Positions 26,321-34,879 are shown, counted from the stretch's first letter. The stretch is DNA of 64,000 nucleotides from an uncultured Candidatus Saccharibacteria bacterium (GCA_946222675.1 CAMIMA010000002.1:62001-126000), one strand, 5' to 3'. Program-made: numbers and translations. The notes: generated by a model from the letters alone, not told the origin.

Positions 26321-27910
26321 ATGACAAGTGAGGGAGAGCAGAATACACATCTGGCGCTATACCGTAAGTATCGCCCGACCAAATTGGCCGACGTAATTGG
26401 CCAGCCACAAGTGACCGACATCCTAGCCGCTATGGCCAAGACGGGGCAGTTTGCCCACAGCTATCTCTTTACAGGGCAACGCGGCACCGGCAAAACAACC
26501 GTGGCGCGTATTCTCGCTCACCTGATTAACCAGCTTGATTACGAAGACGGCGCGGTAAGTCAGCACGTCGATATTATTGAGATTGACGCGGCGAGCAACA
26601 ACAGCGTGGATGACATCCGCAACTTACGCGACAGCATTAACCTCGCACCGATGCAGTGCCCGTACAAAGTCTACATTATCGACGAGTTTCACATGCTCAG
26701 CAAGGCAGCGTTCAACGCACTCCTCAAGACCATTGAGGAACCGCCGCGCCACGCCATCTTTATTCTCGCCACCACCGAACTACAAAAGGTGCCCGCCACC
26801 ATCCTTTCGCGCGTCCAGCGTTACCAGTTCCGCACCGTGGCGCCCGACGTACTGGCAAAACACCTTCAAAAAATCTGCGCTAATGAACATATCACTATCG
26901 ATGACGCCGCTTTGCAACTAATCGCCGAACAGGGCGGGGGTAGCGTGCGCGACAGCATCACCATTCTTGACCAAATGGCTAGCAGCGGCCAAGCCATCAC
27001 CTGCGGCCAAGTCGAACACACGCTCGGGCTCATCACTAGCCAACAACTCACCGACCTCTGGACGGCTATTGGCCAGCAAGACAGCCCGCGCATCATCCAG
27101 CTAGTGCAAACCTTTACCGCCAGTGGCATCGGCGCTACCAGCATTGCGCGCCAGCTTATTAAATTCCTCACACACCAAGCCAGCGCCAGCCCAGCGCTTT
27201 ACGCCTTAATCGACCAATTATTAGAGGTAGATAAGTCCGCGATGCCAGAAGCTAAGCTAATTGCTGTGCTCGTCTGCGCTAGCCTGAAAGCCAATGCCAC
27301 CGCTGAAATTCACGTTGACGCCATGCCGCAGCTCAACGTCGTCATTGGCCAACCCACCGCGCCAAAGCTAGCTACACCGGCTACGCCAGCCGTGCAAGCT
27401 CCTGCCAAACCGGCACCTGCTCCCGCTCAAGCATCCGCCACTAAGACAGCCCAGCCCGCCAAGCCAAAGTCAGCCGCCACAAACGGTGCTAGCGACGCTA
27501 GCGATACTAACAGCATCACAGCCGCCGAGCCAGCCGCCACTCAATCAGAGACAACAGCTCCAGCTGTCACACCAGCGCCAGATAACTTTGACGGCAACCT
27601 GTCGCTCGAGCTCATTGAAGATAAATTAAAAGAAGCCGACGAAGTCAGCGCCGCCTCACTAATTCGTAATTGCGAATATCGCTACAATAAGAGCGCCAAC
27701 CTCGTCACCTTCTTCTTCGGCAAAGCCTTTCACCGCAAGAAAGCTGACACTGATAAATTCCGCTCGGCCGTCGCGCGCGCCATCACCGCCGAATATCGCT
27801 TCACGCCGAGCATTGAAATCAGTAAAGACAAGGTGCCGGCCGATTCCGACGCCAGTAAAGTTATGGAAATAATGGGTGGGGGAGAGGTAGTTACTAATGA
27901 CGAATTCTAA
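26321..27910 (+). CDS. dnaX: DNA polymerase III subunit gamma/tau
   Basis: A 529-residue clamp-loader ATPase. Walker A is FTGQRGTGKTTVARILA, Walker B IIDEFHMLS, the SRC-type motif ILSRVQR, and sensor motifs follow. The usual Cys4 zinc module between Walker A and the next strand is missing: the sequence passes from LINQLDYEDGAVSQHVDIIEID with no cysteine. Domain III, an Ala/Pro-rich linker (about 355-425) and a tau-like C-terminal domain are present. TATAAT ends six bases before the ATG (leaderless). It overlaps dnaB by 14 bases; the delta' partner is at 1258. Confidence 0.95.
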   Translation: MTSEGEQNTHLALYRKYRPTKLADVIGQPQVTDILAAMAKTGQFAHSYLFTGQRGTGKTTVARILAHLINQLDYEDGAVSQHVDIIEIDAASNNSVDDIRNLRDSINLAPMQCPYKVYIIDEFHMLSKAAFNALLKTIEEPPRHAIFILATTELQKVPATILSRVQRYQFRTVAPDVLAKHLQKICANEHITIDDAALQLIAEQGGGSVRDSITILDQMASSGQAITCGQVEHTLGLITSQQLTDLWTAIGQQDSPRIIQLVQTFTASGIGATSIARQLIKFLTHQASASPALYALIDQLLEVDKSAMPEAKLIAVLVCASLKANATAEIHVDAMPQLNVVIGQPTAPKLATPATPAVQAPAKPAPAPAQASATKTAQPAKPKSAATNGASDASDTNSITAAEPAATQSETTAPAVTPAPDNFDGNLSLELIEDKLKEADEVSAASLIRNCEYRYNKSANLVTFFFGKAFHRKKADTDKFRSAVARAITAEYRFTPSIEISKDKVPADSDASKVMEIMGGGEVVTNDEF

Positions 27911-29282
27911 AGCTACGCGCAGCGCAGCCGCCCCAAGCTACAACGAGGAGCGCGCCAGCGGCAAGGTTCCACCGCAAAATGTTGACGCCGAGATGTCGTT
28001 GCTCGGCTCCATCTTGACCGACCAAGAAGTGCTGGTTGATGTAGGCGACAAAGTCAATGCCGACGACTTTTATGACACACGCCACGCCACGATTTACCGC
28101 GCCATTTTGCGTCTTTATGAGCGCCACGCGCCTATAGATATGCTGACTCTCGGAAACGAGTTGAAGAATAACGGCGAAATCGAGGGCATTGGCGGCATTC
28201 AGTATCTCGGTGAGCTTGCCAATCTCGTGCCAAACTCAGCGCACGCCGTGGAATACGCCAACATTATCGCTACCGCCGCTGTCCGGCGTCGCTTGATTAG
28301 TGCCGGCGCGCAAATCACCAAGCTCGGCTTTGACCAGGGCGAAGATGTGCAAAAGGTATTGGCGCAGGCCGAAGCCAACCTCTTTTCAGTAAGCGAAATC
28401 TCACAAAAGACCGACCTAGTCAAAATCGACTCCATCCTGTCTAGTTCGTTTGACCGCATGGAAGAATTACACCGTAACAAAGGCACTTTGCGTGGTCTGC
28501 CGACGGGCTTCAAGGACCTTGACACTCTCACCGCCGGTCTCCAGAAGTCGGACCTCATTATTCTTGCTGCCCGCCCAGCCATGGGTAAGTCAACCTTCGC
28601 ACAGAACCTCGCCTACAACTCCGCCCGCAAGAGCGGTCAAGCAGTGCTCATTTTTAACCTTGAAATGAGTAACGACCAAACGGTTGACCGCATGGTGGCC
28701 GAGGCCTCGGGTGTGAACAGCTGGAACATTCGCACCGGCAATTTGACCGAAGAAGACTTCGCTAAAATCTCCGACGCCATGGGTGAGATGGCCGAAGTGC
28801 CAATTTACTTCAGCGATAAGCCCGGTATGTCCATTCTTGAGATGCGCACCATGGCGCAGCGCCAAGCCCACAAGACGCCGCTGGGGCTCATTATCGTTGA
28901 CTACTTGCAGCTAATGAGTGGTAGTAAAAACTATGGCGACAACCGCGTACAAGAGGTGAGTGAAATCTCGCGCGGCCTTAAACTCATCGCCCGCGAACTC
29001 AATGTACCAGTGGTGGCACTTTCGCAGCTCAGCCGTACTGTGGAGCAGCGCCCTGACAAGCGCCCAATGCTCTCCGACCTCCGTGAATCCGGCTCCATCG
29101 AGCAGGACGCCGATATCGTGATGTTCCTCTATCGCGAAGACTACTACAACCCCGACACTGAACGCCAACATATCACCGACCTCATTATCGCCAAGCACCG
29201 TAACGGTCCGACTGGCAACGTCGAACTTTACTTCCACCCAGACCAGCTAAAGTTTATGTCACTCGAGAAGAAACGCCAATAA
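27897..29282 (+). CDS. dnaB: Replicative DNA helicase DnaB
   Basis: A 461-residue hexameric 5'-3' helicase. The N-terminal domain (about 25-130) has PPQNVDAEMSLLGSILTD. The RecA-like motor domain shows Walker A AARPAMGKSTFAQNLAY, Walker B LIIVDYLQLMSG, and the motif LSQLSRTVEQRPDKRPMLSDLRESGSIEQD typical of DnaB. No intein is present. The coupled dnaX-dnaB pair puts helicase and clamp loader in one transcript. Confidence 0.97.
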   Translation: MTNSKATRSAAAPSYNEERASGKVPPQNVDAEMSLLGSILTDQEVLVDVGDKVNADDFYDTRHATIYRAILRLYERHAPIDMLTLGNELKNNGEIEGIGGIQYLGELANLVPNSAHAVEYANIIATAAVRRRLISAGAQITKLGFDQGEDVQKVLAQAEANLFSVSEISQKTDLVKIDSILSSSFDRMEELHRNKGTLRGLPTGFKDLDTLTAGLQKSDLIILAARPAMGKSTFAQNLAYNSARKSGQAVLIFNLEMSNDQTVDRMVAEASGVNSWNIRTGNLTEEDFAKISDAMGEMAEVPIYFSDKPGMSILEMRTMAQRQAHKTPLGLIIVDYLQLMSGSKNYGDNRVQEVSEISRGLKLIARELNVPVVALSQLSRTVEQRPDKRPMLSDLRESGSIEQDADIVMFLYREDYYNPDTERQHITDLIIAKHRNGPTGNVELYFHPDQLKFMSLEKKRQ

Positions 29283-29292
29283 TTACTAATAA

Positions 29293-29316
29293 AGCCCCTC
29301 GTTGAGGGGCTAACTT
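29293..29316. terminator. Terminator between convergent dnaB and the membrane glycosyltransferase
   Basis: AGCCCCTC pairs with GAGGGGCT around a 3-base loop. The better T-rich tail is on the minus strand (TTTATT), serving the 29329 gene; it may act in both directions. Confidence 0.75.
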
Positions 29317-29328
29317 ATTGAGGACGAA

Positions 29329-30849
29329 TTATTCCGCCGACTGAGCCGGCTGCGCGTCGCCGTAATAAATACGCGCGAGCACGGGGTGATTTTTACGCCA
29401 GCCAGCTAGCACCGAACGTTCCTTCAGCTGCTTTTCATCCGGGCGAAAGTTCGCCGACCCAAGCACCGCCATCTTGCTATTATCTTTAAAGTCCGACATC
29501 CTCAACTGGTCAGCCGCACTTGCCCCAACTACCGTCACGTGATGATGTGATTGCACAGCATAATAAAGGTCAATCTTGTCATCCGGCACCACTAGGACTT
29601 CGATACTTCTGTCTTTAGATAGCTGATACGCCGTTTGATACTCTGCGTTGTAGTTATAGACCACTGGCGCATGATAATTAAGTGCTGCAAAGTAACGCTC
29701 CGAATTAAACCAGCCAAGAGAAATAATCAGCACTGAGAGCGGAATCAAGGCGAATGTCCGCGCGTACGGGTTACGCGGGAATAGGGTATACCAGCGGTCA
29801 ATGATATCGCCAAGCCCCAGTACCACCAGTAAAGTCAGCGGAATAAAGAGCAGTGCCACCATGGCTGGCTGCAAAAAGGCAGCGAATAATAGCAAAATCA
29901 AGCGCGAACGCACCGACGCGAAGTGGCTCGCCAGCCCCCAAATCCCCCAAATGGCCAGCGCCGTGTCTACCAGAGTCAACAGTCCCACCGGCAACAAATA
30001 CGGCGCGCCCTTTAGATGAATAAAGCCTAGTACTGCCATCACGGCGCCACCGAGGTCGGCCAAATTGTGACTCGGCAACAATAACATCTGCGACACTAAG
30101 TTAGCCTTACCGCCATGTAAAATATCCATCGCAAGCGACGCAAACCACGGCAGCCACAGTACCACGCCCGTCGCCAAATAAGCAAGGTAGGCACCTTTGT
30201 GCTCCTTAAACAGTAACCGCCCCCGCGGATGCACCAGTGTTGCAAGCAAAAGAACCACTACCGCTAAAAAGCCGCCCGTCAAGTATGGCAAGAGCGCCAA
30301 CACCACCACCAAGCACCACTGCGCCAAGCGCAACCGCCACTTAGACAGTGTATGATTTAACACCAGATAACCGTTGTACAGCGCAATGCTGAGCAAGCAA
30401 GCCGTCATCACCACTGGAGTCGCTTCGCGGCCCAAGCACAAAAAGCCCGCGCTCGACGCCATCAAGAACCCTGCAATCACCGTCAGCGACGGCTTGCGCA
30501 TCCGCCAAATTAGAGCCATCATGACGCCAATGGTCACCAATGCTAAAATTGCCGCCGGCAAGCGCCAAGCAAACACGCTGCGCCCCAGTAACTGCGTACT
30601 AGCGACCTCGGCCGCCATCCACGGCCAGTTCGCCACATAATTCAGCCGCGAGGAATCACGGTACAACATCGCCGGCTTGATACTACTTACATGTGCCACG
30701 TTGGCTTCTTCGGCCGCCGACAGGCCATTCGGCATCGTGTCTAAATTACTAAAAATCATCGTTAGCGCAAACAACGCTAAACAAATAATTGACCACCAGT
30801 ACCGGTACCGATAGAGCCAACTATGCTTCAGCATAAATTTACGCATCAT
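29329..30849 (-). CDS. GT39/ArnT-like polytopic glycosyltransferase
   Basis: A 506-residue membrane protein with about 12 helices. The N-terminal loop after helix 1 has the GLSAAEEANVAHV segment, at the place of the acidic catalytic loop in PMT/ArnT family transferases, which move sugars from polyprenyl phosphate carriers onto acceptors outside the membrane. An Asp/Glu pair is present there. The C-terminal ~130 residues are extracytoplasmic. A longer frame starts at 30858, but that ATG overlaps the -10 box; the ATG at 30849 lies seven bases after it. The acceptor is unknown. Confidence 0.75.
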   Translation of the reverse strand: MMRKFMLKHSWLYRYRYWWSIICLALFALTMIFSNLDTMPNGLSAAEEANVAHVSSIKPAMLYRDSSRLNYVANWPWMAAEVASTQLLGRSVFAWRLPAAILALVTIGVMMALIWRMRKPSLTVIAGFLMASSAGFLCLGREATPVVMTACLLSIALYNGYLVLNHTLSKWRLRLAQWCLVVVLALLPYLTGGFLAVVVLLLATLVHPRGRLLFKEHKGAYLAYLATGVVLWLPWFASLAMDILHGGKANLVSQMLLLPSHNLADLGGAVMAVLGFIHLKGAPYLLPVGLLTLVDTALAIWGIWGLASHFASVRSRLILLLFAAFLQPAMVALLFIPLTLLVVLGLGDIIDRWYTLFPRNPYARTFALIPLSVLIISLGWFNSERYFAALNYHAPVVYNYNAEYQTAYQLSKDRSIEVLVVPDDKIDLYYAVQSHHHVTVVGASAADQLRMSDFKDNSKMAVLGSANFRPDEKQLKERSVLAGWRKNHPVLARIYYGDAQPAQSAE

Positions 30850-30856
30850 CAATATC

Positions 30857-30876
30857 ATTATAACATATGTTATAAT
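30857..30876. promoter_or_regulatory. Symmetric divergent promoter palindrome
   Basis: A perfect 20-bp palindrome, ATTATAACATATGTTATAAT, contains a TATAAT -10 box on each strand. The rightward copy faces ybaB (ATG 30902, with AAGGAGG), the leftward copy faces the glycosyltransferase (leaderless start). Confidence 0.7.
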
Positions 30877-30901
30877 TGAGATGATAATTTAAGGAGGATT
30901 T

Positions 30902-31201
30902 ATGGCCGGATTTAAAGACCAAATGGAAATGCTAAAGAAGATGCGCCAAGCGCAAAAGGAGCTTAAGAAGGAGATTGTTGAAGTTGAGGCAGGCGACGGC
31001 GCCATCACCATTCAGTTCAATGGTGAGCTCAAGGTGGTAGACGTTAAAGTCAACCCTGACCTCATCGACCTCAATAAAAAGGGCGAACTCGAAGCCTGGA
31101 TTAAGGCCGCAATTCAGGATGGCCTCAAGGCAGCACAAGACGTCGCTGCTGAAAAAGTTAAGCCACTGATGGGTGGCATGATGGGCGGCCTCGGGCTCTA
31201 A
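30902..31201 (+). CDS. ybaB: YbaB/EbfC nucleoid-associated protein
   Basis: A 99-residue DNA-binding protein that dimerises and coats DNA. The pattern MEMLKKMRQAQKELKKEI, then ITIQFNGELKVVDVKVNPDLID, is typical. The C-terminal Met/Gly-rich end (MGGMMGGLGL) is also common. The start has an AAGGAGG site. It overlaps recR by one base; ybaB-recR is a widely conserved pair. Confidence 0.93.
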   Translation: MAGFKDQMEMLKKMRQAQKELKKEIVEVEAGDGAITIQFNGELKVVDVKVNPDLIDLNKKGELEAWIKAAIQDGLKAAQDVAAEKVKPLMGGMMGGLGL

Positions 31202-31830
31202 TGCCAGGGGGCAAAGCCAGTTTACCGCGGGCGCTAGTTGAATTAATTGACGCCTTTAGTGCGCTGCCGGGCGTGGGCGCCAAGACGGCCGAGCGCTATG
31301 CTTACGCGTGCCTAAAGGGCGACCGCAAAAAGGCCGCCAAGCTGGCCGCGGCGCTCAGTTCATTGCACGACAGCGTCAAGCGCTGCCCAGTTACCTTCGC
31401 CCTGATTGACGCCGACGAGCCCGTCTCGCCGCTTTACAGTGCGCCCGACCGCGACCGCACCACCGTGGCAGTGGTTGAGGATCCATTCGATGTCCTCGCT
31501 ATTGAAGGCACCAACTTGTATAAAGGGACTTACCACGTTTTGGGCGGCGTGATTTCGCCGATTGACGGCGTAGGGCCAGAGGCGCTTCACATCCCCGAGC
31601 TAATTGACCGCATTAAACGCGACGCTGTGCAAGAGGTAATTCTTGCCACCAACGCCAGCGTAGAAGGCGAGTCCACCGCACTCTATATTCAAAAACAGCT
31701 CGAGCAAGCCGACCTTAGTGGTGTCAAAATCAGCCGCTTGGCGCGCGGCATCCCGATTGGCGTTGACCTTGAATACACCGACCAAATCACTCTCGGGCAC
31801 GCCCTCAGCGGCCGCAAGCTCTTACAATAA
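31201..31830 (+). CDS. recR: Recombination protein RecR, zinc finger degenerate
   Basis: A 209-residue protein that loads RecA with RecF/RecO. The helix-hairpin-helix LPGVGAKTAERYAYAC and the Toprim segment VVEDPFDVLAIEGT are conserved, as is HVLGGVISPIDGVGPE. The Cys4 zinc finger of classical RecR is not preserved: only one Cys (KRCPVTF) remains where two CxxC pairs are expected. The end has the GIPIGVDLEYTDQITLGHALSGR box. It is coupled to ybaB. Confidence 0.93.
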   Translation: MPGGKASLPRALVELIDAFSALPGVGAKTAERYAYACLKGDRKKAAKLAAALSSLHDSVKRCPVTFALIDADEPVSPLYSAPDRDRTTVAVVEDPFDVLAIEGTNLYKGTYHVLGGVISPIDGVGPEALHIPELIDRIKRDAVQEVILATNASVEGESTALYIQKQLEQADLSGVKISRLARGIPIGVDLEYTDQITLGHALSGRKLLQ

Positions 31831-31844
31831 GGCTAAAGAAAATC

Positions 31845-31866
31845 CCGCCAATGTAACATTGGCGGG
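31845..31866. terminator. Terminator between convergent recR and the 31873 gene
   Basis: CCCGCCAATG pairs with CATTGGCGGG around a 3-base loop. A-rich upstream and T-rich minus-strand tails suit both transcripts. Confidence 0.75.
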
Positions 31867-31872
31867 GAGTTA

Positions 31873-32502
31873 CTACTTCTTCTTAGGAAGATTGTCGGCA
31901 GTTGCCACATCATTCGGCTGAGCCATAGTTCTAACAGTGCTCTTAGAAATGTCATTTGGCTTCGTCACACGCTTGAACTCGTTTGATTCAGAAAAATCGC
32001 CCATAAAAGCATCAATTGGCTTCTTCGGCATCCCCGACACACGGTCCAATGGCGAAGGTATAACCTTCGAACGTGGCTTCAGATTAGCAAGTTTATCACC
32101 TCTTTCGGCAAATTCATTTGGATAAATCATGTTATATTTATCGTGACGAACTAGTTCCGAGCGGGCGTAAAAATTATTGCCATAAATAAACACCAGTAGG
32201 GCAATGTAGGCGAAAACCGCCGCAATGCACAATGGTGCCAAGCAATAAATCACTCCATACGCGGCAGCTGACTCTTGCACAAACCGGTTAAATACCAGAT
32301 ATAGCACTACATTCATCACGCTGCCCGCTAGCAGGTAAAACGCCGCACGACGCAGCGCCCGATAGGCCGCCAGCTTACGCCGGTAAAGTTGTTTAGTGTA
32401 CTTAACTTTTAGCTTGCTGACCGCGAGTGCCACGAGTATGACCACAATCACGGCGAGTATCAACTTAAATACAACTTGCATAACGGTTACCATATCAATC
32501 AT
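31873..32502 (-). CDS. Membrane protein with basic C-terminal tail, unknown
   Basis: A 209-residue protein. The frame is open back to 32757, but that part crosses the divergent promoter; the ATG at 32502 has an AGGAG site seven bases upstream. Three or four helices lie in the first ~125 residues, with a basic loop KLKVKYTKQLYRRKLAAYRALRR cut by them. The C-terminal tail is polar and Lys-rich. A TATAAT lies about 70 bases upstream on the minus strand, giving a long leader. Function is unknown. Confidence 0.65.
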   Translation of the reverse strand: MIDMVTVMQVVFKLILAVIVVILVALAVSKLKVKYTKQLYRRKLAAYRALRRAAFYLLAGSVMNVVLYLVFNRFVQESAAAYGVIYCLAPLCIAAVFAYIALLVFIYGNNFYARSELVRHDKYNMIYPNEFAERGDKLANLKPRSKVIPSPLDRVSGMPKKPIDAFMGDFSESNEFKRVTKPNDISKSTVRTMAQPNDVATADNLPKKK

Positions 32503-32623
32503 TTCAGCTCCTAAATTGTAGGTAGAACGTAAAGTTCTCTTTGCAGCCTTTCTACAAAGTACTTGTATTATACCATAAAATGCTAATGTTGTCCAGCCCC
32601 AGAATAGTGCTATAATATAGATA

Positions 32624-33736
32624 ATGATTTTGAACGATAAACAACGGGGCTGGATTAATTCCGCCCGCAAAATTTTAGTCTTGCAGGCCGAGAACCCTGA
32701 CGGCGATTCCATTGGCTCAGCGCTTGCGCTTGAAGAAATTTTAAGTGGGCTTGGCAAGCAAGTTGCGCTACAGTGCCCAGTGCAAACGCCAACTTACCTC
32801 CGTTACATCAAGGGCTGGGACCGCGTCCAGCTCGACATCGATCCAAGTTGCGACATGGCCATCATTGTTGACACCTCAGCCAAGACACTGATGGGCAAGA
32901 CCACCGACGACCCCGTGGCGATGAACTTCCTCAGCTCCCACCCCGTGCTAGTGCTCGACCACCACGTGGGCGTAGACACCGATTTGCCGTTCCCGGCCGA
33001 TTACATCATCAGCGACACCGCCGTTTCAACTGGCGAACTCATCTTTGACATCTGCGAAGAAGAGCAGTGGCACATCAGCCCACTGGCCGCCGAACTGATG
33101 TTTATCTCCATCCAAGCCGACTCCCTCGGGCTCACCACGCCAGCCACCACGGCCGGCAGCTTTCTCGCTTGTAGCAAGCTCGTCACCGCTGGTGCCAACC
33201 CAGCCGACATTGAAGAAGAGCGCCGCGAGCTAATGAAAAAGTCGCCCCGCATTCTTGAGTACAAGGGGCGGCTGATTGGGCGCATTGAATACTTTAACGA
33301 CGGCCGCACCGCCTTGATTCACGTGCCATTCGACGAAGTCCACGAGTATAGCAACGAGTATAATCCAACCATGTTGGTGCTCGACGAGATGCGCCTCGTG
33401 ATTGGCGTTGACCTTGCTATCGGCATCAAAACTTACCCAGACGAAAAAATCACCGGCAAAATTCGCTCCAATGCGCCGCTTGCCAACCTCCTCGCCAAGT
33501 CATTTGGGGGCGACGGACACCCTTACGCCGCGGGCTTCCGCACTTATGGCACATACGACGAGTTCCTACCAGAGTTGATCCAGGCGCTTGACCGCCTTTA
33601 TGCCGAGTACGATAGCCAGCAAGCCGAGCAAAGTGCCACTAGCGCCGCCGAACAAGCGGTGCAGCAGGCTGAGCATGCGACCGAGCACGCCAGCCTCAGC
33701 CACGGCATCAATTTAGGCAATTTCAGAGTAAAATAA
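32624..33736 (+). CDS. DHH/DHHA1 phosphoesterase (NrnA/RecJ-like)
   Basis: A 370-residue bifunctional-oligoribonuclease-like protein. Metal-binding motifs: NPDGDSIGSALAL (DHH motif I), MAIIVDTS (motif II), VLDHHVGVD (DHH motif) and the DHHA1 end FGGDGHPYAAGFR. It should degrade short oligonucleotides or phosphoesters such as pAp or cyclic dinucleotide products. A Gln/Ala/Glu-rich tail of ~45 residues follows the domain. TATAAT ends seven bases before the ATG, so the mRNA is probably leaderless. Confidence 0.88.
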   Translation: MILNDKQRGWINSARKILVLQAENPDGDSIGSALALEEILSGLGKQVALQCPVQTPTYLRYIKGWDRVQLDIDPSCDMAIIVDTSAKTLMGKTTDDPVAMNFLSSHPVLVLDHHVGVDTDLPFPADYIISDTAVSTGELIFDICEEEQWHISPLAAELMFISIQADSLGLTTPATTAGSFLACSKLVTAGANPADIEEERRELMKKSPRILEYKGRLIGRIEYFNDGRTALIHVPFDEVHEYSNEYNPTMLVLDEMRLVIGVDLAIGIKTYPDEKITGKIRSNAPLANLLAKSFGGDGHPYAAGFRTYGTYDEFLPELIQALDRLYAEYDSQQAEQSATSAAEQAVQQAEHATEHASLSHGINLGNFRVK

Positions 33737-33795
33737 AATAATAATATAAGCCTTTTGCCGTAGCTTCGAGCAACCATCTTGTAAATTACGGTATC

Positions 33796-33853
33796 AAAAA
33801 AGACGATTCATCAACCGCGAACTATAGGTGCTCGCGACCGAGAATCGTCTTAT
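33796..33853 (-). ncRNA. Predicted small RNA, unit U1
   Basis: Minus-strand -35 TTGACT (33888-33883) and -10 TACACT (33865-33860) with 17-base spacing. The stem GACGATTC/GAATCGTC encloses an inner CGCGA/TCGCG stem and is followed by TTTTTT. Start position is inferred from the -10 box. Confidence 0.5.
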
Positions 33854-33907
33854 ACTTCTAGTGTATCGAACAAAGCGCAAAAAGTCAAACGAATTCTATA
33901 TAGTATC

Positions 33908-33964
33908 AAAAAAGACGATTCAGTGACCGCAGAATATGCATTCCACGACCACGAATCGCCTTAT
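33908..33964 (-). ncRNA. Predicted small RNA, unit U2
   Basis: -35 TTGATT (33999-33994), -10 TAGGAT (33976-33971), 17-base spacing. Outer stem GGCGATTC/GAATCGTC with one G-U, inner GAAT/ATTC stem, then TTTTTT. Confidence 0.5.
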
Positions 33965-34017
33965 AATTCCATCCTACCAAACTCCAGATAGGAAATCAAG
34001 CGAATTTTATACAATAC

Positions 34018-34075
34018 AAAAAAGACGGTTCAGCGACCGCAAACTATAGGTGCTCGCGATCCCAAATCGTCTTAT
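34018..34075 (-). ncRNA. Predicted small RNA, unit U3
   Basis: -35 TTGACT (34110-34105) and -10 TATACT (34087-34082), 17-base spacing: the strongest promoter of the set. The outer stem has one mismatch; the loop matches U1; T6 follows. Confidence 0.5.
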
Positions 34076-34129
34076 AATTCTAGTATATTAAACAAAGCAC
34101 GGAAAGTCAACCGGATTCTATATAGTATC

Positions 34130-34185
34130 AAAAAGACGGTTCATCCACCGCAGAATATGCACCCCACGACCATGAATCGCCTTAT
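34130..34185 (-). ncRNA. Predicted small RNA, unit U4
   Basis: -35 TTGACT (34220-34215), -10 TAAGAT (34197-34192), 17-base spacing. The loop matches U2; the T-run is five bases. Confidence 0.45.
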
Positions 34186-34240
34186 GTTTCTATCTTACTA
34201 AACCACGAGCAGAAAGTCAACCGGATTTTTTATACAATAC

Positions 34241-34297
34241 AAAAAAGGCGATTCAGTGACCGCAGCCAAACGAGGCCACGACCATGAATCACCTTAT
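34241..34297 (-). ncRNA. Predicted small RNA, unit U5
   Basis: -35 TTGACT (34333-34328), -10 TAGGAT (34309-34304), 18-base spacing. Outer stem GGTGATTC/GAATCGCC; the inner loop is different in sequence (GGCC against GGCT) but still pairs. Confidence 0.5.
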
Positions 34298-34355
34298 ACT
34301 TCTATCCTACCAAACCCTGGGGCAGAAAGTCAAGCCCTTAGCAAAATATCTCCTA

Positions 34356-34384
34356 TTACATTTTGTGAGTATATGAGGTATATT
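34356..34384 (+). promoter_or_regulatory. Promoter of the 34422 gene
   Basis: TTACAT (34356-34361) and TATATT (34379-34384) are 17 bases apart. The same sequence, nearly unchanged, precedes the paralogue at 35971. An AAAGGGA ribosome-binding site sits before the start. Confidence 0.65.
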
Positions 34385-34421
34385 AATACTAAGAAATATT
34401 CGCAAATGAAAGGGAAAAACG

Positions 34422-34745
34422 GTGCCACCAAATAGTATTAGACGAGGACACGACATATACATCTTTGAGAAGAGGAATAAAAAAGACCAGATATATTGGG
34501 TAGATCACTATGTGTCTTATACATCCGAGTTTAATAATGATGATTTGATGATGGGCGAACTATTAGTTTCCTTTGACCGCTATAGGATATTTAACTTATG
34601 GTGTGATTATCCGTGGAAATTTACACCAGAGCAAAAGGTGCTGTTTGACAAGGAAAATCCTTACTGGGCAAACTTCTTTAAACGCCGTAATGGCACCGAG
34701 CCCCCAGCTAGCGACGAAGGCGCCCCAATACATTTTAAAGACTAG
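34422..34745 (+). CDS. Small cytoplasmic protein, paralogue of the 35971 product
   Basis: A 107-residue acidic-basic soluble protein starting at GTG. It shares the order SIRRG, then (D/K)QIYWVDH or KIYWVDH, GELL(V/I)SFD, and DYPWKFTPEQKxLFDKENPYWA with the paralogue at 35971, plus FFxRRNGTEPP near the end. The Pro/Trp/Phe-rich block looks like a small DUF family (possibly DUF7675-like, from memory). It lies beside a toxin-like gene, so an immunity role is possible but unproven. Leader and ribosome-binding site are duplicated along with the gene. Confidence 0.65.
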   Translation: MPPNSIRRGHDIYIFEKRNKKDQIYWVDHYVSYTSEFNNDDLMMGELLVSFDRYRIFNLWCDYPWKFTPEQKVLFDKENPYWANFFKRRNGTEPPASDEGAPIHFKD

Positions 34746-34797
34746 ACAGCCAATCAATTGGCAGCTTACATTATTAGGTGACTGTAAGCATATGTGG

Positions 34798-34803
34798 TAT
34801 ACT
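34798..34803 (+). promoter_or_regulatory. -10 box upstream of the toxin locus
   Basis: TATACT stands about 75 bases before the ATG at 34880, with no strong -35 box. A GGAGG ribosome-binding site lies just before the ATG. Confidence 0.4.
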
Positions 34804-34879
34804 AAATAGTAACAGCGAGGAGTGTCAAAGCTTTCTTGCGTTTTTAACCTAGCCGACGGGCGTAAAACGTGGAGGATTT

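Larger units (their letters stand above)
33791..34333 (-). repeat. Array of five ~111-bp promoter-hairpin units (U1-U5)
   Basis: Five direct repeats at 110-112 bp spacing. On the minus strand each holds TTGACT or TTGATT, a 17-18 base spacer, a TANNAT-type box, then a hairpin ending in a T-run. Outer stems show compensatory changes between copies. U1 and U3 share one loop sequence, U2 and U4 another, and U5 a third, so a two-unit block of ~223 bp was itself duplicated. The units lie between the DHH gene and a small-protein gene, with no plus-strand gene inside. Two more copies occur at 35684-35885. Confidence 0.85.

Noticed and set aside
32503..32757. N-terminal extension of the minus-strand membrane protein
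   Set aside because: It crosses the divergent promoter and the start of the DHH gene; ATG 32502 has a good AGGAG site.
33791..34333. CRISPR array
   Set aside because: Units are ~111 bp, each with a promoter and hairpin; there are no short identical repeats alternating with unique spacers of fixed length, and no cas genes.
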